Shown here: positions 1 to 12,600 of the stretch, in pieces | Layout: each line of letters starts with the position of its first letter | Position numbering within the stretch: the first letter of the stretch is position 1 | NCBI GenBank assembly: GCA_029531795.1 | Contig: JAPEIS010000003.1 | Coordinates: 2,604,001-2,668,000, forward strand | Length of the DNA stretch: 64,000 nt | Reading direction: 5' to 3' | Source of the DNA: Sclerotinia nivalis | Taxonomy: Eukaryota; Ascomycota; Leotiomycetes; Helotiales; Sclerotiniaceae | Made by a program: the position numbers and the translations under genes | Notes under the pieces: generated by a model | Told to the model about the DNA's origin: nothing | The model's database searches: none | What the model saw: the letters and a program-made list of their open reading frames with translations, nothing else

Positions 1-664
1 TATTATCACTAGACTGCACTTAACTTGCGGAACTAAAAAGGCAGGATTGGTATAAGATTTTGAGTTTACCTTCCATGCCACTGGCCTTTGCGATTTGCAA
101 CCCACTGATTGCTACTCCTCCAGTTCCTTGAATCAACACACTTTCTCCCTTCCCGCCTGGTTGTCCAAGTGGTCTCATGCCATTAATCGCCATCCAGGCT
201 GTCACTCCAGCGATTGGTAACGTGCAAGCTTCTTCATCCGTGAGGTATTCCGGTGTCCTGACCAATCCTTCTCCATCGAATACACGATATTCCTGCAAAC
301 AACCTTCTGCCGGTAGTCCTAATCCACTACTCATATCCTTTGCAGTCACTTGACCACGGATATGCGTCTGATTAAATATTGCAAGCACCCGATCACCAGG
401 CTTCCATTTTGGACTGTTAGATGATATGATTGTTCCAGAAATGTCGGAACAAGGAACCAGGGAAGAGGGCTCATTGCCAGCAGTTTTGTGATGGTTGTAT
501 AGGCCCATCATCACTTCGGTATCTCGATAATTGAGGGCTACGGTATGGATTTTGACAAGCACTTGACCATCACCTGGTGTTGGGACTGTAGATGACCCTA
601 GAATGAGGTCTTGGAGGCCAGACTGTCGGGTCGTCCATTGCTTGTTAATTGTGGGGTGTGACAT
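1..664 (-). CDS. MDR-superfamily (zinc-less alcohol dehydrogenase/quinone oxidoreductase-like) protein, 5' part
   Basis: Partial gene running off the left edge. The visible exon is 664 down to 70 and ends at a GTAAAC donor (69-64); no acceptor can be placed with confidence in the remaining 63 bases. Start chosen at the MSHPTINKQW methionine (664), because the frame continues 28 codons upstream with unrelated hydrophobic sequence. The N-terminal GroES-like fold is recognisable (LVKIHTVALNYRDTEVMMG, then a PCSDISGTI and WKPGDRVLAIF pattern), followed by the start of the nucleotide-binding domain (VLIQGTGGVAISGLQIAKA). The family catalyses NAD(P)H-dependent reduction or oxidation of carbonyls or alcohols. 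The usual structural-zinc cysteines are not seen in this part. Substrate cannot be told. Confidence 0.85.
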
Positions 665-997
665 GATATCCTTGAAATTAAGATGTTGAGAAAATGAGGA
701 AAGAGGAATTGATGATATACGGAAAGAGAGGTACAAACAGAAAAACAAAAAAAAAAAAATTTCAACCTCATGTCGACTTAAGTCTTACAAAGATATTGCT
801 GCTAGACCCCAACAAAGCCTGTTTACGATTGACCTATTAATATGATTGTGGGAAGGCCGAATTCCCGAAGAATGGATTCAGCACATTTGCCCCACAAGCA
901 AAGCCTCGGCGCATGAGTAATTTTTAATATCATTACATCACTTCAAATGAATCGAATATGATGGATCCTTGCCACAAAGGGATTGTTGTCTCATATC
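665..997. other. intergenic, promoter of the MDR gene
   Basis: The 333 bp between the MDR start and the cdc123 stop contain an A13 run near 747-759 and otherwise no recognisable element. Confidence 0.5.
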
Positions 998-2275
998 TCA
1001 GGTAACAGTTGCCCCTACGTCATCATCTTCATCTTCATCACTATCTTCCACGGCTCTCATCATTTCTAGCTCACCGTTCAACATCCGCTGCCAATTATCC
1101 GCAAATTCTCTCATACCACCTTCTCCACTTGCACCTGCTTCTACCACTTCTTGTGGCATCTTGTGTGCACTATACCGCGGACTTGAAAAGCTGTATGCTT
1201 CCGGGTCATCTTTCTTTATTAATCTGAATTCGGGGATCCATCCAAGTTCCAGAACATCGTCTGTTCCGTCATCTTCATCACTACTTTGAACAGGCAATGG
1301 CGGCACTGATGATGAGTCTGCGACACCAAGTAATGGTGGAGGTACAGAAAGAGTAAGTAGTTCTAGCCAGGAGAACAAAAGCGGATCTGTCCGAGGAGCC
1401 CATGGATTTATATCCACTAACCGTACTTTATCAAATGGTTCTGGTATATAAACATCAAATGAGAAATTGCGATCTGGAAAGGTATCTTTGAGAGTTCTGT
1501 CAAAGTATTCTTGGATTGCTTCTCTTAATGTTGGGATGAGAGGGAATAAGAAATCAAAATAGTTCTGATCTCTTTGACATATGCCAATAATCCTTCGATC
1601 TCGTACGAAACATCGAAACTCGCAAGATGGATTTACTTTAAACCATTTCCGTAAGACTAGAACATATTGTATGTTTTCTTTCGTGAGGGACGGATCTTCG
1701 GCACAACCATCGAAGGCGTGTTCTAAATCGTGGGTAATGAAGTCGGAAGATTTGAGAAGGAGGTAAACATCGTTTGCTGTATTGCACTCCATGCTGTTCT
1801 GTTTTAAACTAATCCATGTGGCATCCTTTGGAGCAGACCAATTGAGTTTGGGAACTACTGATCCGCCAAGCTCAGCGATTGTTTCTTGTATTTGTTTGTG
1901 AATTTCCGAGAACTTCGCCGAGGGATCCGATTCTGTATTTGTATCTTCATCCCAGCCATCGCTAGTTGAGTTGTTGTTGTAAGTTTCTGGTGGAGGAAAT
2001 GTAGCAATCTCGGATGGAAGAACTATGCCATCTTCCCGCAGGTATGAAAGGAATTCTGAAGTGAGGGGAATGATTCGAGATTTGAGAGTTGAGGACCGAT
2101 ATCTTGGACCTGTCAGCACTTTCCAAGAAAGAGTCGGGGGGTAAACTTTGTACTTCGCATGCCACTTATCATAAGAGCAGTTTAAAATGTGAGACTTGGT
2201 GATAGGTTCAAAGGGGAGTCTAGTGAGGGGTTCGGCCTCTGTGCGCGCAACTTCTGAAATGTCGGGAGCTGGCAT
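998..2275 (-). CDS. cdc123: Cdc123/D123-family eIF2 assembly factor
   Basis: Intronless 425-residue protein of the D123 family, an ATP-grasp-like chaperone that promotes assembly of the eIF2 complex through eIF2-gamma and is required for G1/S progression in yeast. Family landmarks seen here are KLNWSAPKDATWI (residues 143-155), the EFRCFVRDRRIIGICQRDQ block (219-237) and the metal/ATP-site motif DINPWAPRTDPLLFSW (288-303). The C-terminus is strongly acidic (EDSDEDEDDD), as in other fungal members. The length is slightly above yeast Cdc123, with an S/D-rich insertion near residues 95-120. It is divergent from cwc21, with 300 bp between the starts. Confidence 0.95.
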   Translation of the reverse strand: MPAPDISEVARTEAEPLTRLPFEPITKSHILNCSYDKWHAKYKVYPPTLSWKVLTGPRYRSSTLKSRIIPLTSEFLSYLREDGIVLPSEIATFPPPETYNNNSTSDGWDEDTNTESDPSAKFSEIHKQIQETIAELGGSVVPKLNWSAPKDATWISLKQNSMECNTANDVYLLLKSSDFITHDLEHAFDGCAEDPSLTKENIQYVLVLRKWFKVNPSCEFRCFVRDRRIIGICQRDQNYFDFLFPLIPTLREAIQEYFDRTLKDTFPDRNFSFDVYIPEPFDKVRLVDINPWAPRTDPLLFSWLELLTLSVPPPLLGVADSSSVPPLPVQSSDEDDGTDDVLELGWIPEFRLIKKDDPEAYSFSSPRYSAHKMPQEVVEAGASGEGGMREFADNWQRMLNGELEMMRAVEDSDEDEDDDVGATVT

Positions 2276-2575
2276 TTTTCATATAAGTAAGATTGATGGT
2301 GGAAAGTCTCGTGAAAGCTAATTGAAAATATTAGAAATATGATGCTACATGGGGGCGAATATATTTTGAAAGATATATGTATGGCAATTGTGAGTCAGAG
2401 CGATCCCTTCATTTTCAATGTTCCATATATCGAGGGGCAATCAATATTTTTGTATTCTGCCACGCTAGTTATACACCGCCTGCGATATCAGCATTTGTTA
2501 ATCATTTCTCCACACATCAACTTTCCCGTAAGCAACCCAGAACATCCAAACCACAATCTGAGCATTTTCGTAATC

Positions 2576-3362
2576 ATGTCTTCCAACGTCGGTCTTACTA
2601 CACCTAGAGGAAGTGGAACCTCAGGTTATGTCCAAAGAAATCTTGCGCATATGAAACCTCGCGATCAAGCTAAGCCTTATTCCACGGATATCGACAGTCT
2701 TAAACATAGACAACGTCAACCAGATAAAGGGATCCTTGAGCATGATAGGAAACGAGAAGTCGAGGTCAAGGTCTTTGAGTTACGTGATAAACTAGAAGAA
2801 GAAGGGTAGGTTCTTGAGGCGCATTCATTAATCGTTGATGAGCTAATACTGGGCACAGAGTCGATGAGGAAGAAATTGAAATACAAGAAGATGCGTTACG
2901 AAAGAAGCTTTTGAAGGAGATGGAGAGAGGTAACGGACCAAGTATGAAAGGCTTGAAGATGCATCAAGTACATGAATTGGCAGAGGCAAAAATCAAGCAA
3001 GATAATAAGTTCAGGAGTGCGTTGGGCATTTCTAAGGATTATAAGGAGGGCGGCCATTGGCAGAAGCAGGAAGAGAGGCAGAGAGCTGCGATGGAAAATA
3101 ATGGCGAAGGTTCTACAGCTCCATCTAACAGGTGAGTACGAAATGACGTCATACCAGCAATACACCAAGATGTTTCGACTGGAAATTATAATTGAAGAGA
3201 TGGGAGGCTGCTTCAAAACTACAAGCTGTACGAACAAAAGATGATGGAGAACTGGCAGGACTTGCAAACCACGTCACTCTCCAAAGATTAGTTGCGCGTC
3301 GAATCATTCCATCAGGTGGTCCTGGATTGGAATACGGACGGACGTACTTTGTTGGCTTATAA
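2576..3362 (+). CDS. cwc21: pre-mRNA-splicing factor Cwc21 (cwf21 domain)
   Basis: Three exons: 2576-2805, 2859-3131 and 3200-3362, giving 221 residues. The N-terminus [20 protein letters not shown] is the diagnostic start of Cwc21/SRm300 proteins, which contact Prp8 and Snu114 in the spliceosome. The cwf21 domain (about residues 50-95, [18 protein letters not shown] onward) spans the first intron. Introns have GTAGGT and GTGAGT donors. The last exon adds a short tail ending in YGRTYFVGL. Start at 2576 is set by the conserved N-terminus; an in-frame ATG farther upstream would add unrelated sequence. The 3' end converges on the enoyl-CoA isomerase pseudogene. Confidence 0.93.
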
Positions 3363-3519
3363 TTGGGTTTACTTGTTTGCATTGGCTACTACCAGCGACT
3401 TTCATGCGGAACTTCACAAAAGTGGTACAATGTTTAAGGTTGAACATATACCACAACGATTCCTTCTCCATACTTTGAGGGCAACGATTCCTTCTCTATA
3501 CATTCGAAGTTCTAGACAT

Positions 3520-4430
3520 CTACAGCTTATGCTTTTTCTCGCCGCTTGCAATCTTTCTAAATTCCTCTTGTGGTATACCCGCTACAAATCTTTCCAACCC
3601 ACAAATTACCCCCGCTACACCCTGTACATCGAGCAGATCTCTCTCTGGTTTTTTGATCAACGCCTTGATTTTTATCAAACTATCGCCGATTTACTGTGTT
3701 CCCGGTCGATTATCGAATTCCTCGAAGACCAATTTTTTGAACTTCTCCCTTCTGCACACCGAAAATCTTGTTCACAAAACCAACTTGCAACAATCCCTCG
3801 GCGGTTATTCTCTTACTCAAGACAAGAGCTTCATTCGCTTTGCTTATTCCCAAACGCTGGACGAAAGCCCTCGAAGCTCCCCCTTCTGCCACGAGTCCCA
3901 AATTTGAGAAGAGGGTCCAAAGAAAGATCTGCGGCGTGCAGTGTATAAAGTCTGAGAAGGCGATTAATGCGGCTGAAAGGCCAACCGCCAGACCATTGAG
4001 GCCTGTAATAAGAATTTTTGGGTGTGTCTTGAAGGCATTAGTTATATTGAGGTTATTCGCGGCAAAGCTAGACAACCAATGACGAGCGAGATCAATCCCA
4101 ACAGTTTACCAATTGTAAATCGGCTCTTCTATGGATTGATCAATGCATAGTAGCTATCATGTGACAGGGAGAGTCTTACGCTGAAAAGTAGCGTCCTAGG
4201 AATCTATATCAGCAAGTTCCCTTTCCCAAATTAACCTCTCAAATCATACCCTTTCCTGTCAAGACTGTGACGAAAACCTCATCATGGGTAGGAACCCCCC
4301 TCATGAACTTTGCTATCAGATAATAGACATCTTGATTGGGTCAAAGCATTAAACTCCTTCTCATCATCAATTGTGATTACCGTGATTCTTCCCTATAGCA
4401 CTCCAAAGTTACTGGTTCACTCTGAGCCAT
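3520..4430 (-). pseudogene. decayed delta3,delta2-enoyl-CoA isomerase (enoyl-CoA hydratase/isomerase family)
   Basis: Family similarity can be followed from MAQSEPVTLE (start codon 4430-4428) to a C-terminus ending GEKKHKL with TAG at 3520-3522, but not in one frame. Pieces in different frames are the N-terminal VITIDDEKEFNAL strand, QDVYYLIAKFMR/THDEVFVTVLTGKG, then RYFSA/RADLQL between apparent introns. The long crotonase core follows (3710 to about 4090; LGLVAEGGASRAFVQRLG). A C-terminal FVAGIPQEEFRK piece follows in yet another frame after an in-frame TAA. At least three frameshifts and one nonsense codon separate the pieces. The usual S-A-G-A-D oxyanion motif reads S-A-R-A-D. The terminal HKL resembles a peroxisomal PTS1. 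Working relatives act in peroxisomal beta-oxidation of unsaturated fatty acids. Confidence 0.85.
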
Positions 4431-4756
4431 TTTGGTTAACTCGGCGGTGATTGTTGGCTTTCGAAGCGAATCTTGAATGGATCGGATTAAAGTAAACAAC
4501 CCACAGGTAAAATATCAAGAAAGTTACAAATACTAAACAATGGGACCTATGAAGGTCATTTGTGGGGTAGCCGCCTCGGCCATTTTTCGCCGTTGGCCAC
4601 CAGGGTCAGCATGATATGATTGGTCGATTGTGAAGTCTGATATTCGCATGATTTTTAGGATTTATCTTGAGCTTTCATTGAATTGGGGCGAGAAAAGGAA
4701 TTTTCCACGTCAACACACTCAAATTGTATCGCAATACTAGGCCACGTACAGCAATC
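4431..4756. other. intergenic between the isomerase pseudogene and pet100
   Basis: Divergent upstream region of 326 bp. No coding sequence or obvious repeat seen. It presumably holds the pet100 promoter. Confidence 0.5.
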
Positions 4757-5100
4757 ATGGGAGGTCCCAATCTCGAAGTGTTCAAGGTAAACATTACCAG
4801 TCCCTTCATCGTTCAGGCTCTTGAATGCCACTTCAAACCCCGCCATGGAATCATAATCTGACAGTCGAATAGTTTGGAATGTATATCATGTTTCCAATCG
4901 CAATCATGTACTACTATGGCACAAATCTCGACCAACGGTTCTCGGTTCCAGACTTCTGGCCAAAGGTTGAGCAAACCAATCGCATACCGTTTGAGAAGGA
5001 TGAGATCAAAGCAGAGCTAGAGAGATTAAGGCAAAAGAGATTATATTTGAGGGAGCAAAGGCTGCGGGGCGCGAATGGCTCGAACGGGGAAGAGAAGTGA
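4757..5100 (+). CDS. pet100: Pet100-like cytochrome c oxidase assembly protein
   Basis: Two exons, 4757-4786 (MGGPNLEVFK) and 4873-5100, give 85 residues. Pet100 is a small inner-mitochondrial-membrane chaperone needed for cytochrome c oxidase assembly. The pattern GPNLEVFKFGMYIMFPIAIM forms the single membrane segment, followed by the highly conserved YYGTNLDQRFSVPDFWP and the charged helix EIKAELERLRQKRLYLREQR. The first exon is only 30 nt and the intron (4787-4872) is phase 0. Without that exon the conserved MGGPNLEVFK would be missed. Confidence 0.93.
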
Positions 5101-5442
5101 TGAAGAGGATGAATACGATGAATATGATGAAGAGAATAGCAAGAAAGTGGCGTGCGGAGGAAACGGCGACAAAGGTATTACATGGAATGATCATGGCATA
5201 GAATCGGTTACAAGGCAGGCTGGCGTTCAAGGGGCACATATGAGGACCATGGTTCAGGACCGTTGGAGGCTTGCAGATTTTGCTTGACTCAGAAGTTGAA
5301 AAGGTTGCACGGGAATTATTCGTCTGGAATCGAGGTCGAGGGGCGAGGAGATGCTTTTCCTATGGTACAAGTGCCACCTACTGTAAATCTAGTCTACACT
5401 CTACTTCTATATGTGTCCAAATCAAATATATACCCTCCTCAA
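5101..5442. other. convergent intergenic region
   Basis: The 342 bp between the pet100 stop and the TACO1 stop are the likely overlapping 3' UTRs. Open frames here are short and show no conservation pattern. Confidence 0.5.
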
Positions 5443-6440
5443 TCAGCCCAATCCACCGATCAAATCTTCCCACTGTCCATCCTCAATATTTCCCTGTACA
5501 ATGTTCGCATATATTCCCTGAACATCCGAATTATCTCTTGCAGACTCAATGAAAGAAATGAGCCTATCTGTGGCCTCCCCTGCATCGACTGGTACATTTG
5601 TATCCTCATTGGGATCCCAAAGGATATCCGAACTTGCGATTTTTATGTCGAATTTCTTCTGCAAAGCATCCCCGGCTGATGTTACCATATTCGGTTCCGT
5701 CCAGACAATAATATTCCCCTCATCGTCCACCTCTAAATCCTCGGCCCCTGCTTCGATTGCCTCATCCATCACATCGTCAACGCCCAGATTCTTTTCGTCT
5801 TTCTCGAATGTGACGCATCCCTTTTTCTGGAACAAATATGCTGTAGGTGTAACAGTTCCCCCATGGGTTTTAACTAGATGTCTCAAATCCATCATTGTAC
5901 GATTAACGCTGTCCGTTTCGGCTTCAATTATCAGAGCAACTTGTGGCGGCATTATGCATTCTAACGTTGCTTTCTGCAGCGCAGCTCCAGTTGTCGATCT
6001 TCCTTGGCCACGAGCTATGGCAGTTTCCATGGAAGCTTTCGGGAAACCAGCTATGGTAATGTGAGTATTTGCAAATATTGATGCCAGGAGGGAATGTACC
6101 CCGTTATGTACCTTTCTTCGCAGCCGCTAGGACAGTCGCCAGTCTCGGATTTATGTACGGGTCGGCTCCATGTACTTATATAGCAGATTAGTATCACTAG
6201 AAAAACCAATGGCATACCATATAACATACATTTTACAGCCAGCGCAATATCATGCGCAATGATAGAGCGGGCCTTGGTCTTTTTCGCATCTACAGCTCCT
6301 TTGTCATGTTTGATTTTTGACCATCGATTGTGACCTGAAGATAGCGCTGATGTAGTGGAAAATTGTAGACATTTGGAACAGATATAATCAGTTCGAAGGA
6401 AAGGTCTGAGACCTCTAGAAAATGCTGGCATGTTTGTCAT
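5443..6440 (-). CDS. YebC/TACO1-family mitochondrial translational activator
   Basis: Three exons (6440-6230, 6174-6112, 6050-5443) encode 293 residues. YebC/TACO1 (DUF28) proteins promote mitochondrial translation, COX1 in human TACO1. The N-terminus is arginine/serine-rich and fits a mitochondrial presequence (about 1-34), followed by the family signature SGHNRWSKIKHDKG (35-48). The 63-nt middle exon encodes HGADPYINPRLATVLAAAKK, and the last exon opens with AGFPKASMETAIARGQGRST. These residues are contiguous only when both introns are removed. Start could be 6440 or the next methionine at 6431. It is divergent from laa1 with 210 bp between. Confidence 0.95.
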
Positions 6441-6650
6441 ACCGAAGACGAAATTTTATACCCAGTTCGATTTGGAGCTTTGGAAATAAATATTGTTGTG
6501 GCTTCTGATTGGCTGAACCTCGATCGTCGTCGCGAACACCTCTGTAATTTGGTACAAGCTAAAGGAGCGTGCAATGAAGCCAGAACCATCCCACGAATGT
6601 CCAAATTCCAAAAGGACATTCAAAACAATAGATACAACAGATATTAAATA

Positions 6651-9600
6651 ATGTCATCGACAGGCCCACCGAGCTCGAAAAATGGCTCAAGTGAACTTCC
6701 AGGCAGATTAGAGCCATCTCCCACCCCCGAGCTCGATATCAAGAAGCTCCAATCCCTTCCATCAGAGCAACAAGACTTATACCTCCTTAATTTCGTCTCG
6801 ACGCTCACAAAACATGTGGAAAGCCTGGAACCAGACGACTGTACGGCGCAGCAGCTTTACCTCAAGAAAGAGCTCTTCCAAATACTCAATCTCGCAGCTC
6901 CCCCTCCTACCAGAGTGATTCGAAATAATTTGGGACGATGTTTCGCACATGTACTGGGCAAAGGGGATAGGAAGCTGCTTTTCGAAACTATAAATGATTT
7001 GGTCAGCACAATCAGTAATGGAAAGACGAAGACGGAAGGGGATTTCAGAACGAAGCATGCAGCCGTTTACTGTTTAGGAGATGTCTTCGCAGCCGCTGGA
7101 GACAGCGCAATTGGATTACATTCTTTAGCATGCAGTGCGTTGCTAAAGCTGTTGAAGTCCGCGCAAAACAATGCAGGCCTACGAGCGGCGATATTTAAGG
7201 CTTTGAGTAAGATTGTGGGAATGGTTTCGACAAGCATGGACGACACAATCGCGAAGGATATATGGAAACAAGCCAGGAGTTATGCTTCGACTGAAAAGTC
7301 GGCATTGGTACAGATCGCGGCTTGTAGATGCCTAAGAGGTCTGTGTAAGTTCACAAAGTATTACGATAATTCCAGCGATTTTGAAAGCCTGAAGTCAACG
7401 ATTTTCAAGACAATAGATTCGCCGAGCGCATTGGTTCGACAGGCTGCCGCAGAGTGTTTGGCGGAGGCATTGGTGAAAAGCCATTCGGAGGAGGCTCCGC
7501 GAGATAATGATATACCTATGATCAAGAAGATCAAAAGGACGAATACCAACAAACGTTCATCCGTAATAGCTGGCCAGGGGCTTGATGATGATGAAATGCC
7601 CTCGAGGCCTGGAACTCCCACGGGCAACAAAAAGAGTCAAATACTCGTTCTTACACTTCAAGAGATTTTGAAAGTGTTGTCAAATCAGTATATCAAAATA
7701 TCTACTACTAATAGAGCTCGCGCTGGCATCGCTGTCTGCTATAGTCGGATATTCAAAAGTATGAGCGAAAGAACTGTCGAAACGATGTATATGCAGATTG
7801 TGGACCATCTTACCGTGGAGCTTTTGAGCCATGCAAACATTACTTGTAACAGATATCGTTTGTTGAGTACACGGAAATTTGTGCAAATTATCCTAGAAGA
7901 CGTGGTCGGCCACTCCATACTTGGCGAATCTGGGCAATTGGACGCTGCAAAGGCTTTGGTCAATGATATTTTGAAAAATTACCCACAGGTGATCAAAGAA
8001 AGAGCTGAGCCATCTAAACATACACTTATTGCCACACTCAGCGCATTGGCGTCATTGATTAAAACATTGGGGTCTGCAGCGAATGTGATTGCAGAAGGTT
8101 GTAGGGATGGACTATTACAAGTTCTTCAACATCCAAGTTATACGGTTCAAATCTATACCTCATATTGTTTACGGACTTTCACATTGGCTTGTCCGCAGCA
8201 ACTATTACCATGCCTCACTATTTGCATGAATAGTGTCAATCGAGAATTGAACTTATTGAATACTGGAAGAAACTCACCAAGACGATGTGTGGGATACGCT
8301 AATGGATTGTCTGCGATGATTAGCACAGCAAACTTACAGCCGCTTTACGGCTCAGTGGATGTCAACAGTCGCGTGCTTTCTCTCGCGACTAATCTTCTTA
8401 AATCTAGTAGCAAGTCCGAATTGCGTGTCTCAAGTACTCAGATACAAGTAGCATGGATACTCATAGGCGGTTTGATGTCTTTGGGACCGAATTTTGTGAA
8501 GATCCATCTCTCCCAACTCCTTTTACTTTGGAAAAATGCGTTGCCAAAGCCTCTTGCTAAGGACAATACTTCTCAAAGAAGCTTCCTCGAATCTTCCTTC
8601 CTCACTCATGTTAGAGAGTGTGCGCTTGGCTCTATTTTATCATTTTTGCAATTCAATAGCCGTCTCCTGACGGCAGATGTGTCAAAACGAATCGCTGCCA
8701 TGCTTACAAATACTTCAGCGTTCTTGAAGAGTCTCCCGTCCAAAAAATTGTCGGATGACGTTACACAAAGATTAACTCCATCATTGCAATTGCAGGATCT
8801 GGACTTGATGGTTCAGCGTCGCGTTCTTCAATGCTATGCAAGGCTAGTTACACTTAGTCCAGTTGGTGGGAGTGAGGCACTTTTACAATCAAACCTTCTC
8901 ACCCTTGCTCTATCATTCTTCGCCGATCCTGAAAACTACAGCCCAAGTTCTTTGTCTTCATCGATTGCGAGCTCGGCTGGCAACTTCGAGACAGTGTGGG
9001 ACGTTGGGGACAATTCTGGATTTGGTGTCACAGGACTCGTTCGAGGCTTCAATGTGCAAAAGTTGGCTTCTGAACAAGAAAATGGGTCTCAAGATGACTG
9101 GGTAAAAGAAACGGGATCAGATATTGATATATCAAATGTATTGCTGTCGCCAATTTGCAGTTCGCTTGAGCACGACTCCATTTCGCTGTACCTGGGCGAT
9201 ATTGAAAAAGACAATAGTTTACCAGACCCACCGGCTACAGAAGTCATCAACATAGCCATTAGGCTATTCGCAATTGCTTTCCCGATTACACCTCCGAAGA
9301 TTCAAGAAAGTATATTAGAACAAATTGCCACGTTCTTATCCACGGGCGCGCTTCAACGAGATCCTGGACGAAAGGCTGCCATTAATGTCAACATTGCGAC
9401 TGCATTATTTTGCGCACTGAAGGTGGCCGTGAAAGAGACATCATCTCCTCCCGGTGATCTCACCAACCCTGCTGTAGAGAAGCTCATGCAAGAAATTCTG
9501 CGGTCGTTCGTCATTCATCAAGATCAATATGTACGGAACATTGGTTACGAATCCCTAGCTCGACTTTGTAACATCTCTGGTAATGCATATACCAACCAGG

Positions 9601-12600
9601 AAATCAAATACCTTATTGATACCATTGTGAGCAACCGCGAGCCGAGTGCAAGAGCTGGTTGTGCAATGGCATTAGGGTGCATTCATTCTCAGGTTGGAGG
9701 AATGGCGGCAGGCTTTCATTTGAAGACTATATTAGGGATATTGATGTCCTTGTGCAATGATCCCCATCCGACTGTTCATATTTGGGCGCTTGAGTCTCTA
9801 TCACGTGTCGCAGATTCAGCTGGTTTAACATTTTCGGGATATGTGTCCAGTACACTTGGCATGCTGTGCCAGTTATATGTTTCAGACACACATAATGAGG
9901 AAATTTCTTCTTTGGCCACTTCGAATCTAGAACTAGAATTGTCTACAACTGCGGTCATTGCGCGTTGTATAGATTCTTTGGTCAATGTTCTTGGCCCTGA
10001 TCTTCAAGATATGACTAAAGCACGGGATTTAATACTCACAATGGTAGGACAATTTGGCGCAGAAGAAAATATTCTAGTCCTTGCAGGAAGCCTGAAATGC
10101 CAGGAGCATCTGGCTCTTTATGCTCCAGGTCATATGGAATTCGTAGATTATGTCGTTCTTCTTCAGAAAGATCTCAAGTCGGACATATCACTACTTAGAG
10201 ATATCGCGATTGATGGTCTGTACAATCTCATGAAGCGCAACTCGGAAGATGTTGTCAAAGCAGCTGAAACTGGGTTCGAAGATCAGCTATGGCTGGCTTT
10301 GGATTTAGATCCTGCACACGATGGTATCCGAAATGTTATCCGAAATTGGTTACAACAATCCTGTTTGACTGAAACGCCTCGATGGCTGCAAAGATGCCAA
10401 ACCGTCCTATCGATGACAAGACCCAAGGTAGAAGATTCAACAGCCACAACTTCAAAGGTCAATGCCCTACCTGATTTGCAAGACGAAGAAGTCGCCGGTT
10501 TCGCGGCTGCTTCTGGTATGACCAAAGAAACGAGTGCCCCCGCTGCTGGTCAAGAACCACTTAGGTGGCAGGTTCGAACATTTGCCATGAGCTGTTTGGG
10601 TGAAATCTTCGCATTGGTTAGCAAGGATTTAGCAGCTAATGGCAGCTCAGTTGCCGAAGTTGCTTTACAAAAGAGGGTAGCCGATGTTATTCGAATGGCA
10701 TTTTCTGCTTCTACATCCAATGTCGTGGAACTCCGCGTATGGGGTCTGAAGATAATTGATGCAGTCTTGAAGATGTTTGGCCATACGCCAGATCCCGATT
10801 TTGCTGAGGCCCCACTTCTAGAGCAATACCAAGCTCAGATTAGTTCCGCTCTCACACCAGCTTTCGCCGCTGACTCTTCGCCCGAATTAGCATCTGAGGC
10901 TGTCAACGTTTGTGCCGCCTTCATTGCAACTGGTATCGTTACTGATGTCGATCGAATGGGTCGTATCCTCAAAACTCTGGTTACTGCATTAGAGAATTTC
11001 TCGACGGAGTCCGAAGTTGCGTCTATTGGAGATCTTAAAGGTCTTAGTTCCAATGCTCAGGTCATGGTCAAGATGGCAGTGTTTTCTGCTTGGGCTGAAT
11101 TACAAGTAGCCAGCACAGAACAAAAGTATCTTGTGGATGTTCTTAAGCCATACATTGGCACCTTAACTCCATTATGGCTCGCCTCGCTAAGAGAATTTGC
11201 ACGCTTAAGGTTTGAGCCGGACATCTCGATGAGCTTAGGTCCTCCATCTTTGTCTGGCAGTTTGGATAGCATTTATTCTGCATTGAACCGAGAAACTCTC
11301 TTAAGATTTTATCAAGATTCATGGCTCAAGCTTGTTGATGCTATCGCCAGTCTTATTGAGCAGGACAGTGAATTTGTTTTCAATGCGCTTGATGGGAAGG
11401 AAGCCGATGCTCCTTCAACAAATGGAAATTCCAAAGGTAATGATATCAACTATCGAGATGAACCTGTGGCATTCTTCTTCGTTTTGTTCGGAATTGCATT
11501 TGAAGCTCTCGTTGCTAAACCTGGAAGTGAGGCATTGGCATCCAAAGGACAAACACTCGAAATCTTGCAGGCTTTGAAGAAGATTTTGCATCCTAGTGTA
11601 TCTGGTCACGCGATCTACCGAGAGGCAATTTTCTCGGAGACTATGGACCTACTTGATCGCCTTGTCCTCACTGAAGGGCTCGATGTTCAAACCGTTATCG
11701 TGCAGATTGCAAGAAGCTTATGCATCTCCCATCCTTCCGCTACGAAGGCGGATGTTGCCGAGGGTGAGGATTTGTCGGAAGATATTGAGCAGCTGTTCGA
11801 ATTGACTAGGATCATTGTCTTGGTACTTGCTGGGCTTCTACCAAATTTGATTGAAGCACAGCAACCTGCTCGCCATCAACTGACAGAAGAAGCCGTTACT
11901 CTCGTCAGAGTATCCCTTAATGCATTGGTGGATGCTGCTGAAGTGTTCCCATCAATTATTAAAACAGATTTGCATGCTTGCATCATTCACATATTTGCTA
12001 CCATTCTTGGAACAGGAAGTTGCCAAGCTGTAGTGGTTCCTCAATCGCTCCCAATACTCAAACGATTCATCACGAGTATCTCAGCATCTCACAAAACACA
12101 AAAGCCTAAACACAATACCAGCATCATACAATTACAAGGCTGCCTCAAACGATTCCTGTCAATTTACATGAATGCTCAAAAGCGAGAAACAGAAGTATCT
12201 TTACCATGTGTTAAGAATTCCCTTCTCGCTTCAACGCTATTGCTTAGTAGTGGGACAAACTATTTATCTGCCAGCGAACCACTTGTCACTCGTTTCCTAG
12301 ATGAACTCGTAGATTGCCTGAGTGATCGAATGGTAAGACGCTTCTTTCTTCTGAGATGAAATCTGCTAACACCATCACGCAGACTGCAAAAGTAGCAGCA
12401 AACTGCATTCGTAGTCTCCTTCTCATAACCCCAAAGACCCCCGCCGATCAAAGCCTCGCGCGGTATCTTTTACCTCTCCTCATTACCTTTAGCACTAATA
12501 CCGCAACCGAAGACCCCGAAAATGCTCGAGCTCTCACATTGCATGCTCTAACAGCATTTGTGGTTTCACTCGAAGGCAAACAAAGAGCAGTAGCTATGTC

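Noticed and set aside
3292..3948. 218-codon open frame on +
   Set aside because: It begins inside the last cwc21 exon and overlaps the isomerase pseudogene antisense; composition and lack of pattern mark it as a shadow.
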